Shown here: positions 35,392-44,989 of the stretch, in pieces
Layout of the letters: each line of letters starts with the position of its first letter
Position numbering within the stretch: position 1 is the stretch's first letter
Assembly: GCA_020137815.1 (NCBI GenBank)
Contig: CM035353.1
Span: 1,058,501 to 1,122,500 of the forward strand
Reading direction: 5' to 3'
From: Hormiphora californensis
Lineage: Eukaryota; Ctenophora; Tentaculata; Cydippida; Pleurobrachiidae
Length of the DNA stretch: 64,000 bases
Notes under the pieces: generated by a model
What the model was told of the DNA's origin: nothing
The model's input: the letters and a program-made list of their open reading frames with translations, nothing else
Database searches by the model: none
Program-made: the position numbers and the translations under genes

Positions 35392-35466
35392 ATACCACAC
35401 CTAACGAAACAAAACACTACTGTACATACTAAAAACAACTATATACATAATTTACAACTCAAACTA

Positions 35467-35548
35467 CAGTCGGACCCCGAGTTAGTGGCATCCTCGGGGG
35501 AAAAATCCCGCCACTAAATCGGGGTGCCACTAAATCGGGGTCCGACTG
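35467..35548. mobile_element. Miniature pogo/mariner-like element, copy 2, in the RFX 3' untranslated region
   Basis: 82 bp with ends CAGTCGGACCCCGAGTTA and its inverse, flanked by TA at 35465-35466 and 35549-35550. It starts 15 bp after the RFX stop codon on the minus strand. An RNA copy would fold into a stable hairpin. Confidence 0.75.
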
Positions 35549-35562
35549 TATATCAAAAAATA

Positions 35563-36213
35563 TTATTTGGTGGTACTATTGACGCATCGTAGAATTTCAT
35601 CCATCAACGTGTCAGACAGGGTATCGTGTTCTGTACCATTATCCGTTGCTGCGGGATTGGTCAACACGTTCCCTTGAAACGCCGTACTCGATAACAGATC
35701 CTGTAAGATAAGTAAAATTAAATTACTGTGCTGGCAAGCGCAAAGGTTACATTTGTAGATTATAGCAAATTTATAGGTTACAATTTCTTTTTGGTCGCAC
35801 TGGAAATGGAATTTCCAAAGTTCTAAAGCGCTTACCATATCGCCACAGTCGCCCATTATCGGTGACGTTGGGGTGACCAGAACCAGAGGGTTGGACGTAA
35901 CGTCTATCACCTGTAGCATTGGGTTTCAATTTTTAATTACATCCCGAGACATTAATTTCGAAACACGTTTTTGGCCTGTGGAGCGAGGGTGATTGTTTGT
36001 TTGGTTCGCGGCATTTCGGGATTGTTTCGTTTCTGATGTTTGGGGATTGTTTGTTAAAGTGTGTGCATGTTTACCTGATCCTGGTCAATGGAGGTATTGA
36101 GGCTACCAGAACCCATGGAGGTGTTGAGACTACCAGAACCCATGACCATCTCAGTGGGTGCTCCTTGTAACTGTTGTGATGCGTTCAGCGATGCCAGGCT
36201 GTCTATAATGGAG
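35563..36213 (-). CDS. RFX C-terminal exons 11-13
   Basis: Exons 36213-36075, 35910-35836 and 35700-35563, in phases 2-0, 0-0 and 0. They code a Ser/Thr-rich tail with a tandem repeat (MGSGSLNTS twice), then [19 protein letters not shown] and finally an acidic end with [15 protein letters not shown], which looks like an amphipathic activation-type helix. The tail is not alignable by eye to vertebrate RFX4 or RFX6, so the exon calls rest on splice sites and phase. Confidence is lower than for the conserved part. Confidence 0.7.
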
Positions 36214-39200
36214 CTGGGAGAAAACAGACGAGTGAGCAATATAACACGGCGTCATACACATTTTCATTTGGAATTTTCACTTGGAATTTTCATTTGAAAA
36301 CCATCCACGCGCATGCACGTGCAAGCTTCAAACACAAGTTAGAACCATGGGACCTTCACTAAAGTGATCCTTGGATCAAAACAAATAAGTTAGTGAAGGT
36401 CCCGTGCTTCTAACTTGTGTTTGAAGCTTGCACGTGCATGCGCGTGGATGGTTTTCAAATGAAAATTCCAAATGAAAATTCCAAATAACAAGAATTATTA
36501 TTGCATTATGTTTCATAATGCTGTGTTTCCCTGCCATCGAATACCCCAACCGATCACTTATAAACGATGAGATCTGGTAAGCGCCGCTCACAGTCTCACC
36601 AGACGATACCGTGCAATGTGATCTGATCGTCGTCCGCCAACGCCTAATTACAATGTTATGTGAGACGAAGCTATGCATGGGAAACTTCTCACGTTCTCTC
36701 AGTCACCATACTAACGAGCTGAGCTTTCAACGCCTTTAAGTTTCAATCAGATTTACCAAGAAGTTAAATCCATTCGAGCGCTGGTTCTGTAACGCGCGAG
36801 GTGTGTATAAATACGCTGCATTGAGAGTGGCGCGCGCAGCACATTTTGAGCGTGCGCCACCGAAATCCGTACTGTAATAACTTTGCGGACGACGCTTTCA
36901 AAACGGATCGGTTGTCAGGCGTTGTCCGTGACGGACGGACGGACGGACGGACATTTAGTTAACTCCAGGATCTGCTGATTTCTAAACCCTGAATGATCTT
37001 TTTAGCACGTGCGTGCTAAAAAGATCATCCCGGGTGATTGCCTTCGGCAATCACCCGGGCAGGGAAAAAATGTGTATGACGGACTGTAAACCCTCGATAA
37101 TAACAATTAGCCATGGAATTGAAGCAGAAGAAAAGAAAGAATGGGAAGTCTTCTTGTTCTTCGTCTTCCCTTCGGAAAGACGATGAACAAGAAGAATAGA
37201 AAGCAGAGTTCAAAGAGCTGAAGATATTATCCTAGATGCTTGTTATACCGTACCCGGTGTTAGGCTGGAAAGGTGGTATGGATGATGGGATAGTCCTACT
37301 GTGGACCATTGAGGGTGGTCGACTTATCACACTGTTCATCGTACTATTGGGTGGTGCATCAGCATTAGAGATCCTCTTCCTGTGGAATCAAATTGGAATT
37401 ATATTAGTCTTCCCACCTTACAACACTAACTCAAGTCTCACAATTAAGACTGCACGGAGTTACAATTAGCTGTACCTACTTGGTGACATAGACACCTGGC
37501 GCGACCCCCGCTCAATCTCGGTCGCGCCAGGTGTCTATGTCACCAAGGTGCCTACCACAGGGTAGCCTGGACATCACTATTCTGCCTCTCCTCAATGAGG
37601 TGTATCACATAATCAGTGAAGAGCATGTGTAGAAGGTGAAAGGAGCCGAAGCTAGGAGCTGATCGGAGGGTCAAGTCCCGGACAATCCGCGACATGAAGT
37701 AGGTCCAATAGCTGACAAACCTCCGGGAATTCCGGTTGAAGTCATCCGGCGTTGGGCTTATCTGGCATGCAAAGACATCATTAGTACCAGGGCTGGTAAA
37801 GATATGTTGAGTAGGAACAAACTGAGTTTCGACTGTGAATGTCGAGGACACTATAGTTTCGATATAGTTGCTAAGCAGCCATGTCATCATAGCAACTTCA
37901 TGGTGTTACCTTGGTAACAAAGTTCTCAATGAGCTCTTTGATCCATTCTGCGTACTCCTCCACGCTTGTCTGTTCGCCTGAGAAACAATGGAATGAAGAT
38001 GACATAACAGTGTTCCGAACATCACTGCTATTACTCTCTCGAGCAAGCGTGATATGTGTATAACTGCACACTTTCACAAGCATGCTGTCACACACACACA
38101 CCGCCCTTCTGATCTAGTTTAGAAAATCCAGTGTAAGGAGTTGATCAGTTCAAATTTAGGGCACATGCTAATTGCTCACTATTAATTGGTCATTAATTGA
38201 CCTAGTAATTGGCTTAGTAATTGGTTGCACTCACCAAGTAGTTCACTAAACTCGCTCTGTACCGTCTTCAGCCGAGTACTAAGATCAGCTGGTGTAGATT
38301 GATGTTCCTCAAGAAACAAGAACAGTGACTGGGAACATGGAGTTATTTGATATAGTCATCAGGGGTAACCATGGTAACATGATCAGACAACGGGCCGATA
38401 GGGCAACCCAAGATAATAATATGTTAATTCGACTGGAGAGTATTGCTGGTAACTATAGTGGTTATACAGCTAATACCATGGTAACTAACAGTGGTTACCA
38501 TGGTAACTAACAGCAGTTTATACCTGTTGAGTCATGCTATCAATATCCAAATGGCACCAATCGTGAATCATCTGGCTGACTGCACTTGTACTACTCAATA
38601 CTGTCCTGAATAACAGTTCATGATGAAATATACAACGAGATTTGAGTGGTCAAAAATTTATGAGGCGCATTAGTATGAGAAGGACGGTGATGTACCGGTT
38701 GGTGACATAGACACCTGGCGCGACCCCCGCTCAATCTCGGTCGCGCCAGGTGTCTTTGTCACCAAATTTACCGGTACATATCACCATCCATCTCATGAAA
38801 TATGCCACACGGTTTCTTTTTGAGTACACATGGTGAGTTATAATCTTGGATTTGGATCAGGAACCGACCAAATTAGGGAATACTGGTCCCTGATTGGCTG
38901 ATAACCAGTCACGTTACCTAAATAACGAGTTCTGATTGGTTGTTTACTTGTTTCGGTCGGTTCCTGATTTGGATGGTATGTACCTTGTTGCCTGGGCTAT
39001 GTGAGTAAGGGTGGTTTGTCGTCGCATTATTGACACGAATATATCTGCCGCTTGAAGGATGGACTTGGTCACGTTCGGTGGTAAACCTGGAGAAAAGAAA
39101 GCTCGGCTGACTATTGGTTGCATATTGCACTGTGGCACTGATATACTTGACACTAAAAATTAAAATTGCCTCTATAATTATTCAACTTACCTGCCACTGC

Positions 39201-42200
39201 CATTTTGACCCAGCCGGTGTACTGTTTACAGAAACTCCTGATGGTCTGAGTCAACGAGGAAGGGATAGGGTGTAGAGGTGTTGGGAGTAGCAGGGAGATT
39301 ATGGTCTGAAAAACACGTTGTGTTATGGGGTGTAGAGGTGTGGGGAGTAGCAGGGAGATTATGGTCTGAAAAACACGTTGTGTGATATGGCATCAAATAC
39401 CAAGAGTGCTCATTCAATGAGTATAGTCAGTCAATATTTTTCAGACTCCTCGTTTCATTCTGTTATATCGCTCTCGCTCAATGACTCATTGAAAAATATT
39501 GACTGCCTTTATTCACATACATGTCTGTTTCTCTACACGCCTGTGCACTGTGAATGACTCATGAATGACTCATGAAGGATTGTGATGATCATGATCACCT
39601 TGAAGAGCAGTAGATCACAGTAGCAGATGATATCGGAGATATTATCCAGGGCAGCCAACACTTCATCACTCAAATTGCCCCAGAAGGTCAGTAACAAGGG
39701 TTCAACCTCTGTAAATGTTGCCTTCACAATAACCTGAAGAACTTGATGGGCAAACTTGTTGTAGAGTGTCAGGAATTGCGCCACGTGGTGTGCGCTGGTC
39801 TCCGGGCCCAGGTCCAGGACGGAGACAGATGGAAACTCGGGGAGGAGGGAAGCTAGTACATCTGCTGGCACTGGTTTTACCTGGAGAGAACGTAATAGTA
39901 ATGTAATGCGGTCTGTATAAAGACTGAAGGGTTCATTCGGCGAAGGCCGAGTTTGTTAGTTTCACCCAGGGACACTCATTTTAGACACATGGTTCTATCT
40001 TTGGGAGAGTTTGTTTACCGGTGAGATCCCAGGGTTGTTACAGCTGATGCCACCACCGCTGCTAGTGTGGTACCCACCACCCCCATTCACAGTTTTAAGG
40101 GTAGGACTGGCCCGAGAACATCCAAGACGAGGGGTGGTGGTACTAGTGCAGTTGTAGTTGTAATCGTTGAGATGATACTGAGAACTCTCCTTGATTGCCA
40201 GTCCGTAGTAGTGGTACCTGTGTATTGGGATTAACTTTGAATTGTGAAGATCAACGCGGCCCGGTAGTTCATTTATCAATATCAATCAATCAAAACTGCC
40301 GCTGGCAGTGGCATTGCGCCGAAATAATCATATTATAATAGGAAGCAAACCAGCCACACAGACCAAACTGAGTGAGGATTCAGGGTGGCGTAACAGGGTC
40401 GTTAGCACGAAGACGGTTAGGTCTTTTGTGTGCTTTGAACCTGCTACCCCACCCTGGTCCGCACTATGTCTTTACAAAACTGAAAACCATAAAAAATTAT
40501 AAAACATAAAATAAATCCGTATCTCAAAAAGTTAACTCATTAATCTCTATCTCTCTAATCTCTCGCAACACTTCTCACGTCTCACTCTCTACAATATAGC
40601 CTCTTCTAATCCTCCACACTTTATCAGGTTCATTTTCTCTTCTCTCTCTCAGTTTAGTAACTAATTCTTTTCTCTCTGCTCTCTCTTCTACTGATCTGTC
40701 CGGTGCAACAAACACTGACTGATACTGGTCAGAGTCCTTCAGCATCGCTGATTTCCCCAAAATAGTCCTAGCAATCTCTCTGTTCCTCAGCACCACCCGC
40801 ACTGGCCGCACTCCCTCACCACCTCTCCTACCAAGTCGTGCCACCTCTGATAACACTGGCGCTTCAGACAAATGTTCAAATAGATCCTTGACTAAAGTAC
40901 TGTCGCTTAGCTGGTCACTCTCAGGCAGACCGTACACCATCAGGTTGTTACTACGATCAACTGAAGCGCTGGCAATTGCTGTTCGTAGTTTGCTGGGAGC
41001 AAGGGCAGATACACAGGTCTGGTTCACAGCAGTAGCAGCTGTCTGGAGAACAGCAGAGTAATTCTGAATCTCGTCCTTTACAACTGTCTGTACAGCGGTC
41101 ACGCTCTTCTCTAGCATGGTATCTTTCATGGATATGATCGAGTCTTTCAGGGCACTGATCTCTGATTGCAGTTCAATGATCTTGGAATCACGTTCTAATA
41201 ACAGATCTGTAGCACTGTCAAGACGGTCTCGGGTGTGGTCCAGATGCTCCATAAGCTTCTCTACCTTCTCTTTTGATTCATCGCTACACACAGAACTGTT
41301 CTGAACCGATCGCATGTCATCTGACAAGTTCTTCTTAGCTAACCGACTGAGAGGGAGAGCACGATACCAAAGTAAGCCCGCCATATCAGAAATAAAACTA
41401 ACTTTCTTGTTGGTATCTAGAGTTGAGAGATAGGTGGTGGTCAGCTTGTTCAGTCAACGGTGGGGTTCGGTTGTTAGGGTCAGAGGTAGCCCCTACTTGT
41501 TGGTCTGAAAACACGTTGTGTGATATATGGCACCAAATACCGAGTTTTTGTAACATCTTCAACGAATAACTCTGCAAATACCAATTCTCATTGAGCTGAG
41601 GCAAAATACAAATAAACAATCTAAAACATACTGCCTTTCAATCAGTCCCTTTATCGTATTCCTTCCTGTAATGAACTTAAATTTTGATCTATCTTACTAT
41701 ATTGTCTCATGCAATAACTGAGACGAGATCACGTGGCAGATCTTCGGAGCTATTTCCCCAACAGCCTTGCAATCTTCGTTCTGCCCCAGACGAGAACGAG
41801 CCCCAAACCTCTGCTAATGTGCCTCAATAACCTGGCTTGACAGTCAAACTTGTCTGACAAGTCATGGCCACTGTGTGCACTGTCTCCGGGCCCAGGGTAC
41901 CATAGGTGTTACAGGAAATTCAGAAGGGAATGCTAGTCGATTGCTGGCAGCAGTACTACTTGGTTAACAAGTAAGAAGCGGTCTGTAAAAGACTGAAGGG
42001 TTAATTGAACCGCTAAACGTTGTCAGCTCACAGGACCTCCTAGATGTATCAAGATTGTCGCTCTTCGGGAGACTTTTCTTAATAAGAGACTTGAGTTCTT
42101 CTATGGGAGAGTTTGTTACTTTAACTAAGAGAACCCATGGTTCTCTCTTGGGAGAGTTTGTTACTTTAACTAAGAGCACATGGTTCTCTATCGGGAGAGT

Positions 42201-43435
42201 TTCTTACTTTAACTAAGAGAACATGGTTCTCTCTTTGGGAGAGTTTGTTACTTTAACTAAGAGAACATGGTTCTCTCTTTGGGAGAGTTTGTTACTTTAA
42301 CTAAGAGAACATGTCTTACCGGTGAGATCCCAGGGTTGTTACAGCTGATCCCACCACCGCTGCTAGTGTGGTACCCAGCACCCCCATTCACAGTTTTAAG
42401 GGTCGGACTGGCCCGGGAACATCCCAGACGAGGTGTGGTGGTACTAGTGCAGTTGTAGTTGTAATCGTTGAGATGATACTGAGAACTCTCTTTGATTGCT
42501 AGCCCGTAGTAGTGGTACCTGTGTAGTGGGATTAACTTTGAATTGCCCGTAGTAGTGGTATCTGTGTAGTGATACACCCTTTTTAGAGAACTATTATAGG
42601 CGAAGATAAACGGTATAGTGCGGGGCGATATGTGATACATGTGAACCGAATATTACTGCTGTCTTTAACTCACTTTGATTGACCCCTACTTCCCAATCTT
42701 CGTGTTTTGAGGTTTGGGAAGTGCTGCCTGATTATCTTTCCGAAGCTGGCAGCGTTCACAGGCTGCACGCTGTTCCTGACACAGAAATCAAGGTAATGCT
42801 CGTAGAGGACGTTCCGTGGTACACTGCTACCCTCACACATTTCATAATTATCTGTCAGCCTGGGTAGTAGTAGTAGTGTGAGATAATGATTGTAGTAGTA
42901 AACATGTGTGTGAGATAATGATTGCTTTATCATGGCCACCCTCTGTCAGGCCAATGCTCTGACAGGCCACCCTGCACTCTTTTTAAAAATTTTAGGACCA
43001 CTCTCAATTGACACATGATACGTACCACTGTTGCGTGAGGGGTGACACAAGTCTACTGAAGTGACCCGGAGGCCCGGATCGAGACCTGTCCGATCCATCG
43101 GGTGACTCGATACCATTGTTGTAGAATGTCGTCGAACAGCCTAGATAGGAAACAGTACTCGTGTTCAATTTATGTGGGAATTACCCCGTTTACGCATCTA
43201 CTAGAGTGTTCAATGAACACTGTTTAATGACCACTGTTCATACTGACTATAGGGTCGCCCCCCCTAAAAGGGTCAGCTATGATTATGTACCTAGCACAGA
43301 GTTGGGTGAAATTAATTAGGTGCTAGTTACCTAGAAAAGAGTTGGGTGAAGCAGCACGAAATAGCCCCGGATGGACAGGACTGGATAACTCGCTGTTAGG
43401 CTGAGGAGGGTTACTCTCCGGTGCAGGCTGGGTTA
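35563..43435 (-). CDS. RFX transcription factor, RFX4/RFX6-like (multi-exon, 5' end missing)
   Basis: Coding exons joined in phase on the minus strand: 43435-43331, 42851-42674, then either 42518-42320 or 40217-40019, then 39880-39599, 39305-39191, 39086-38984, 38605-38524, 38328-38235, 37977-37910, 37761-37556, 36213-36075, 35910-35836, 35700-35563. All junctions are AG/GT and the total is 593 codons plus stop. Residues 36-108 are the winged-helix RFX DNA-binding domain ([41 protein letters not shown]). Residues about 165-475 match the RFX dimerisation and extended regions in order ([51 protein letters not shown]). KESSQY after YHYYG is typical of RFX4/RFX6 rather than RFX1-3. RFX proteins bind X-box promoters and commonly control cilia genes. 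The 5' exons were not located. Confidence 0.9.
36244..37086. mobile_element. Mariner-like non-autonomous element in an RFX intron
   Basis: Ends ACACGGCGTCATACACATTT on the left and the inverse of CAGTCCGTCATACACATTTT on the right, flanked by TA at 36242-36243 and 37087-37088. A related element with the same ends at 53105-53702 has a proven TA insertion. Inside, 36258-36486 is a palindrome, and 36955-37060 holds two perfect hairpins (GATCTTTTTAGCACG and CCCGGGTGATTGCC arms). Part of the interior (about 36555-36790) recurs inverted around 55.7 and 57.6 kb. Confidence 0.75.
37480..37546. repeat. Short intronic hairpin element, copy H1
   Basis: 67 bp, perfect arms TTGGTGACATAGACACCTGG with the inverse, and a loop around CGCTCAATCT. 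It lies only 9 nt inside the intron from the splice donor of RFX exon 37761-37556. Copies H2 (38685-38785), H3/H4 (61078-61184) and H5 (61621-61682) share the arms. Confidence 0.8.
37556..39086 (-). CDS. RFX exons 6-10, dimerisation region
   Basis: Five exons (39086-38984, 38605-38524, 38328-38235, 37977-37910, 37761-37556). The codon split at each border restores a conserved residue, for example AG plus G gives the Arg of [16 protein letters not shown]. Diagnostic pieces in order: [93 protein letters not shown]. The order matches RFX4 and RFX6 without a gap, so this part of the gene appears intact. Confidence 0.85.
38685..38785. repeat. Short intronic hairpin element, copy H2
   Basis: The core is the same 64-bp hairpin as H1, with arms extended outward (GTACCGGT on both sides). 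It sits in the intron between RFX exons 39086-38984 and 38605-38524. Confidence 0.8.
39191..39365 (-). CDS. RFX exon 5 with duplicated splice acceptor
   Basis: The exon ends at 39191 (donor GGTAAGT). Two acceptors are possible because a 60-bp segment is tandemly duplicated: GTTTTTCAG followed by ACCATAATCTCC ends at 39305 and again at 39365. The shorter form gives [20 protein letters not shown], which aligns without gaps to RFX4. The longer form adds 20 codons in frame without a stop. The exon also codes [16 protein letters not shown]. Confidence 0.8.
39599..39880 (-). CDS. RFX exon 4, start of the dimerisation region
   Basis: 94 codons, phase 0 at both ends, running from [19 protein letters not shown] to the donor after DLLLFK. 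It contains [20 protein letters not shown] and [17 protein letters not shown], the conserved RFX pattern of FL-YRxHCQ then FW-MP. A degenerated duplicate lies at about 41780-41960. Confidence 0.85.
40019..40217 (-). CDS. RFX exon 3, copy A (second half of the DNA-binding domain)
   Basis: 199 bp, phase 2 in and phase 0 out. It begins [20 protein letters not shown], the wing and end of the DNA-binding domain, followed by a Ser/Thr/Gly-rich linker. Acceptor ACACAG, donor CCG then GTAAAC. Copy B at 42320-42518 has the same length and phases and differs at 9 bases (1 amino acid). Joining both copies in series would shift the frame and hit a stop, so they can only be used as alternatives. Confidence 0.85.
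40265..41400 (-). mobile_element. ORF1-only non-LTR retrotransposon fragment in an RFX intron
   Basis: Carries an intact ORF1-like gene (40575-41384) followed by an AT-rich 3' segment that ends in a GATTGATTGATATTGA tail, as expected for non-LTR elements with microsatellite tails. No reverse transcriptase or endonuclease sequence is present between ORF1 and the tail. It lies between the two duplicated RFX exon-3 copies. Exact borders are uncertain. Confidence 0.55.
40575..41384 (-). CDS. Non-LTR retrotransposon ORF1-like protein
   Basis: 269 codons, uninterrupted. Residues about 30-110 have heptad spacing typical of a coiled coil ([40 protein letters not shown]). Residues about 145-265 resemble the RRM-like and C-terminal nucleic-acid-binding domains of L1-type ORF1 proteins: [12 protein letters not shown], then [17 protein letters not shown], then [18 protein letters not shown] and [12 protein letters not shown]. 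Such proteins coat element RNA and act as chaperones. The ORF is intact although the partner ORF2 is absent. Confidence 0.75.
   Translation of the reverse strand: MAGLLWYRALPLSRLAKKNLSDDMRSVQNSSVCSDESKEKVEKLMEHLDHTRDRLDSATDLLLERDSKIIELQSEISALKDSIISMKDTMLEKSVTAVQTVVKDEIQNYSAVLQTAATAVNQTCVSALAPSKLRTAIASASVDRSNNLMVYGLPESDQLSDSTLVKDLFEHLSEAPVLSEVARLGRRGGEGVRPVRVVLRNREIARTILGKSAMLKDSDQYQSVFVAPDRSVEERAERKELVTKLRERRENEPDKVWRIRRGYIVESET
41505..42000 (-). pseudogene. Degenerated duplicate of RFX exon 4 and its flanks
   Basis: 41505-41545 matches the intron next to exon 5 (ACACGTTGTGTGATAT). 41780-41960 matches the 5' half of exon 4 (for example CTCCGGGCCCAGG and the GCCCCAGA segment) with many indels, so no frame remains. 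41975-42000 matches the intron after exon 3 (AAGACTGAAGGGTT). Together with exon-3 copy B this is the second unit of a tandem duplication of RFX exons 3-4, of which only exon 3 stayed intact. Confidence 0.65.
42108..42312. repeat. 44-bp tandem repeat beside RFX exon-3 copy B
   Basis: About five copies of a unit containing GGGAGAGTTTGTTACTTTAA and CTAAGAGAACATGGTTCTCT. Copy A has only one related unit at the same place relative to the exon, so the array grew after the duplication. It ends at the splice donor region of copy B. Confidence 0.7.
42320..42518 (-). CDS. RFX exon 3, copy B
   Basis: 199 bp with acceptor ACACAG and donor CCG then GTAAGA, a slightly better donor than copy A. The protein is the same as copy A except Ala for one Gly in the Gly-rich linker. 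Eight of nine base differences are silent. A third, tiny partial copy of the exon start (ATACCACTACTACGG with its own acceptor) lies at about 42545-42570. Confidence 0.8.
42674..42851 (-). CDS. RFX exon 2, first half of the DNA-binding domain
   Basis: 178 bp, phase 1 in and phase 2 out. It codes [20 protein letters not shown], then [20 protein letters not shown] and [17 protein letters not shown]. The acceptor GACAG at 42852 is chosen because it alone joins in frame with exon 43435-43331; an upstream CCCAG would create a stop. Residues [10 protein letters not shown] and RRLG-RG-SK are the recognition-helix part conserved in all RFX proteins. Confidence 0.92.
43331..43435 (-). CDS. RFX exon 1 of those found, upstream of the DNA-binding domain
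   Basis: 105 bp between TTTCAG and GTAACT. It codes a Pro/Ser-rich segment [20 protein letters not shown] and SPNSF, joining directly to LDNYEMCEG. The phase (2 nt in, 1 nt out) fits exon 2. Earlier exons are not found; a weak candidate with donor ACAATTT GTAAGT lies near 44240 on the minus strand. Confidence 0.55.
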
Positions 43436-43451
43436 CTGAAAGAGAACTGAT

Positions 43452-43620
43452 GGTTACCAAGACATGGTTACCAAGACATGGTTACCAAGACATGGTTACC
43501 AAGACATGGTTACCAAGACATGGTTACCAAGACATGGTTACCAAGACATGGTTACCAAGACATGGTTACCAAGACGGCAAGACATGGTTACCAAGACATG
43601 GTTGTCATGGTTACAACTCT
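43452..43620. repeat. 14-bp minisatellite
   Basis: About eleven copies of ATGGTTACCAAGAC just upstream of RFX exon 43435-43331. Because 14 is not a multiple of three, all three plus frames read the same repeating peptide, and none is a gene. Confidence 0.9.
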
Positions 43621-43915
43621 CACCCAAAAAGCTGTATCCATTTGTCTGCTCGTCCCAGTGAACCGATTCAACCTCTACTTTAAGCGCTGGTAGGCCGCCC
43701 AACATTTAGTACAATCGGCAGCCAAGCAACTCACTACGACAAATTAGAGATCAGAGACACGTTTTAAAAATTCAAGGGGGTAATTATGGGTATTTCTATA
43801 ATGAAAGCGGCAGTCAATTGTAAGTTCAGGTCTCCGATGGAACAAGAAAATACGGAAAACTGCCTTTCTCACAGATCACTATACAAAACAAGCAAGCTCT
43901 CTCTCCCCCTTCTTC

Positions 43916-43970
<55 letters not shown>

Positions 43971-43987
43971 CCTTCTTCTCATCTCTC

Positions 43988-44046
<59 letters not shown>
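43916..44046. repeat. CT microsatellite
   Basis: Two long CT runs separated by CCCCCTTCTTCTCATCTCTC. They produce long Ser/Leu and Arg/Glu frames on the two strands that have no coding meaning. Confidence 0.95.
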
Positions 44047-44049
<3 letters not shown>

Positions 44050-44830
44050 CTCATCTCTCAGAGCGACTATCTCTCTCTCTATATCTCAGTTTTGATGCAT
44101 GTTGCTACGGGGGGCTAGCGTACGGAGCTGAAGACGGGGCAAGCAGGCCGTTGTCAAGACGATGCATCATCGCACACACGTGTATAATACTGCATGGTAA
44201 CTGGGGGGTTGTATTATATGTTTAAAAACTTACAAATTGTGTGCCAGCAGTCGGTGGTGACCAGGCCCCGGGTGCAGATAATTCGGGTATCATTTGTTGA
44301 GTACCTTACTCAACAAGGTGTCAATATGGGATTATGCATTTTGGGTACACATGAACTTACATCAATTGGGTTGAGTTGAGTTGCTGTTACTGTTACTCAA
44401 CAAGACATCTTGGGTTGTCAGTCAAACAGGGTATCGGAGCTGGAGGGTTCCGTACAGTTGTAACACTAGTTGGCAGAAATGAGATGCAGCGGCGGCAGTC
44501 CAACCCCAATTCCAATTGTCATATTGTACCGGTGGTAGTGCACACCCGGACGGCTGCCCACCGCTCTCATTACCATGTGTTGGCCAGTTTAGGATCAGTT
44601 ACCCCCAACCCACCCTTTATATAACAGTTGTTTAATCGCACTGTCTGGGGGAGAACTGTGTTAAAGACCTGTATGGAGCCTACTGACCAGCTATAATAAT
44701 CGTATCTGTAGTTACAAGTCAGGACTCCTTAATTGAGGGTACCCCTTGTGGAGTCCTTGGGAGTGTACAGAGTGATATTTTGTTTTCCGTTGAAATATTT
44801 GTATACCCCCTAAATTTCTTCTTGAAGTAA
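44050..44830. other. Upstream flank of the RFX gene, no gene resolved
   Basis: The missing 5' exons of the RFX gene may lie here. Candidate minus-strand donors exist near 44240 and near 44530 (CTACCACCG GTACAA), but no diagnostic protein motif supports either. No TATA-like element is convincing. Confidence 0.35.
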
Positions 44831-44985
44831 AATATCTAACCCTAACCCCCACCCTAACCTCGAACCAAAATAACGGCCCTAACACTTCTAAATGAGTATA
44901 AAGGCACAGCAAACTCTCGTTTCCGGCCTGACGGCCGAAATTTCGAGTTCGATTTTCGTGATTTTAGCACTAGAGTCCGCACACC
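44831..44985. mobile_element. Fragment of the Mutator-like element family
   Basis: Shares the core of the elements at 52495-53074 and 60037-60607 (CAGCAAACTCTCGTTTCCGG, ACGGCCGAAAT) and ends with the same right terminus TAGCACTAGAGTCCGCACACC minus its last base at 44985. The left end is not recognisable, so this copy is truncated or strongly diverged. Confidence 0.6.
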
Positions 44986-44989
44986 ATTC

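Noticed and set aside
37236-37469. Hydrophobic 77-codon frame inside an RFX intron
   Set aside because: It is on the opposite strand to the gene, overlaps element and hairpin sequence at its borders, and has no recognisable start context or partner exon.
43869-44118. Long Arg-Glu and Ser-Leu frames
   Set aside because: Translation of the CT microsatellite.
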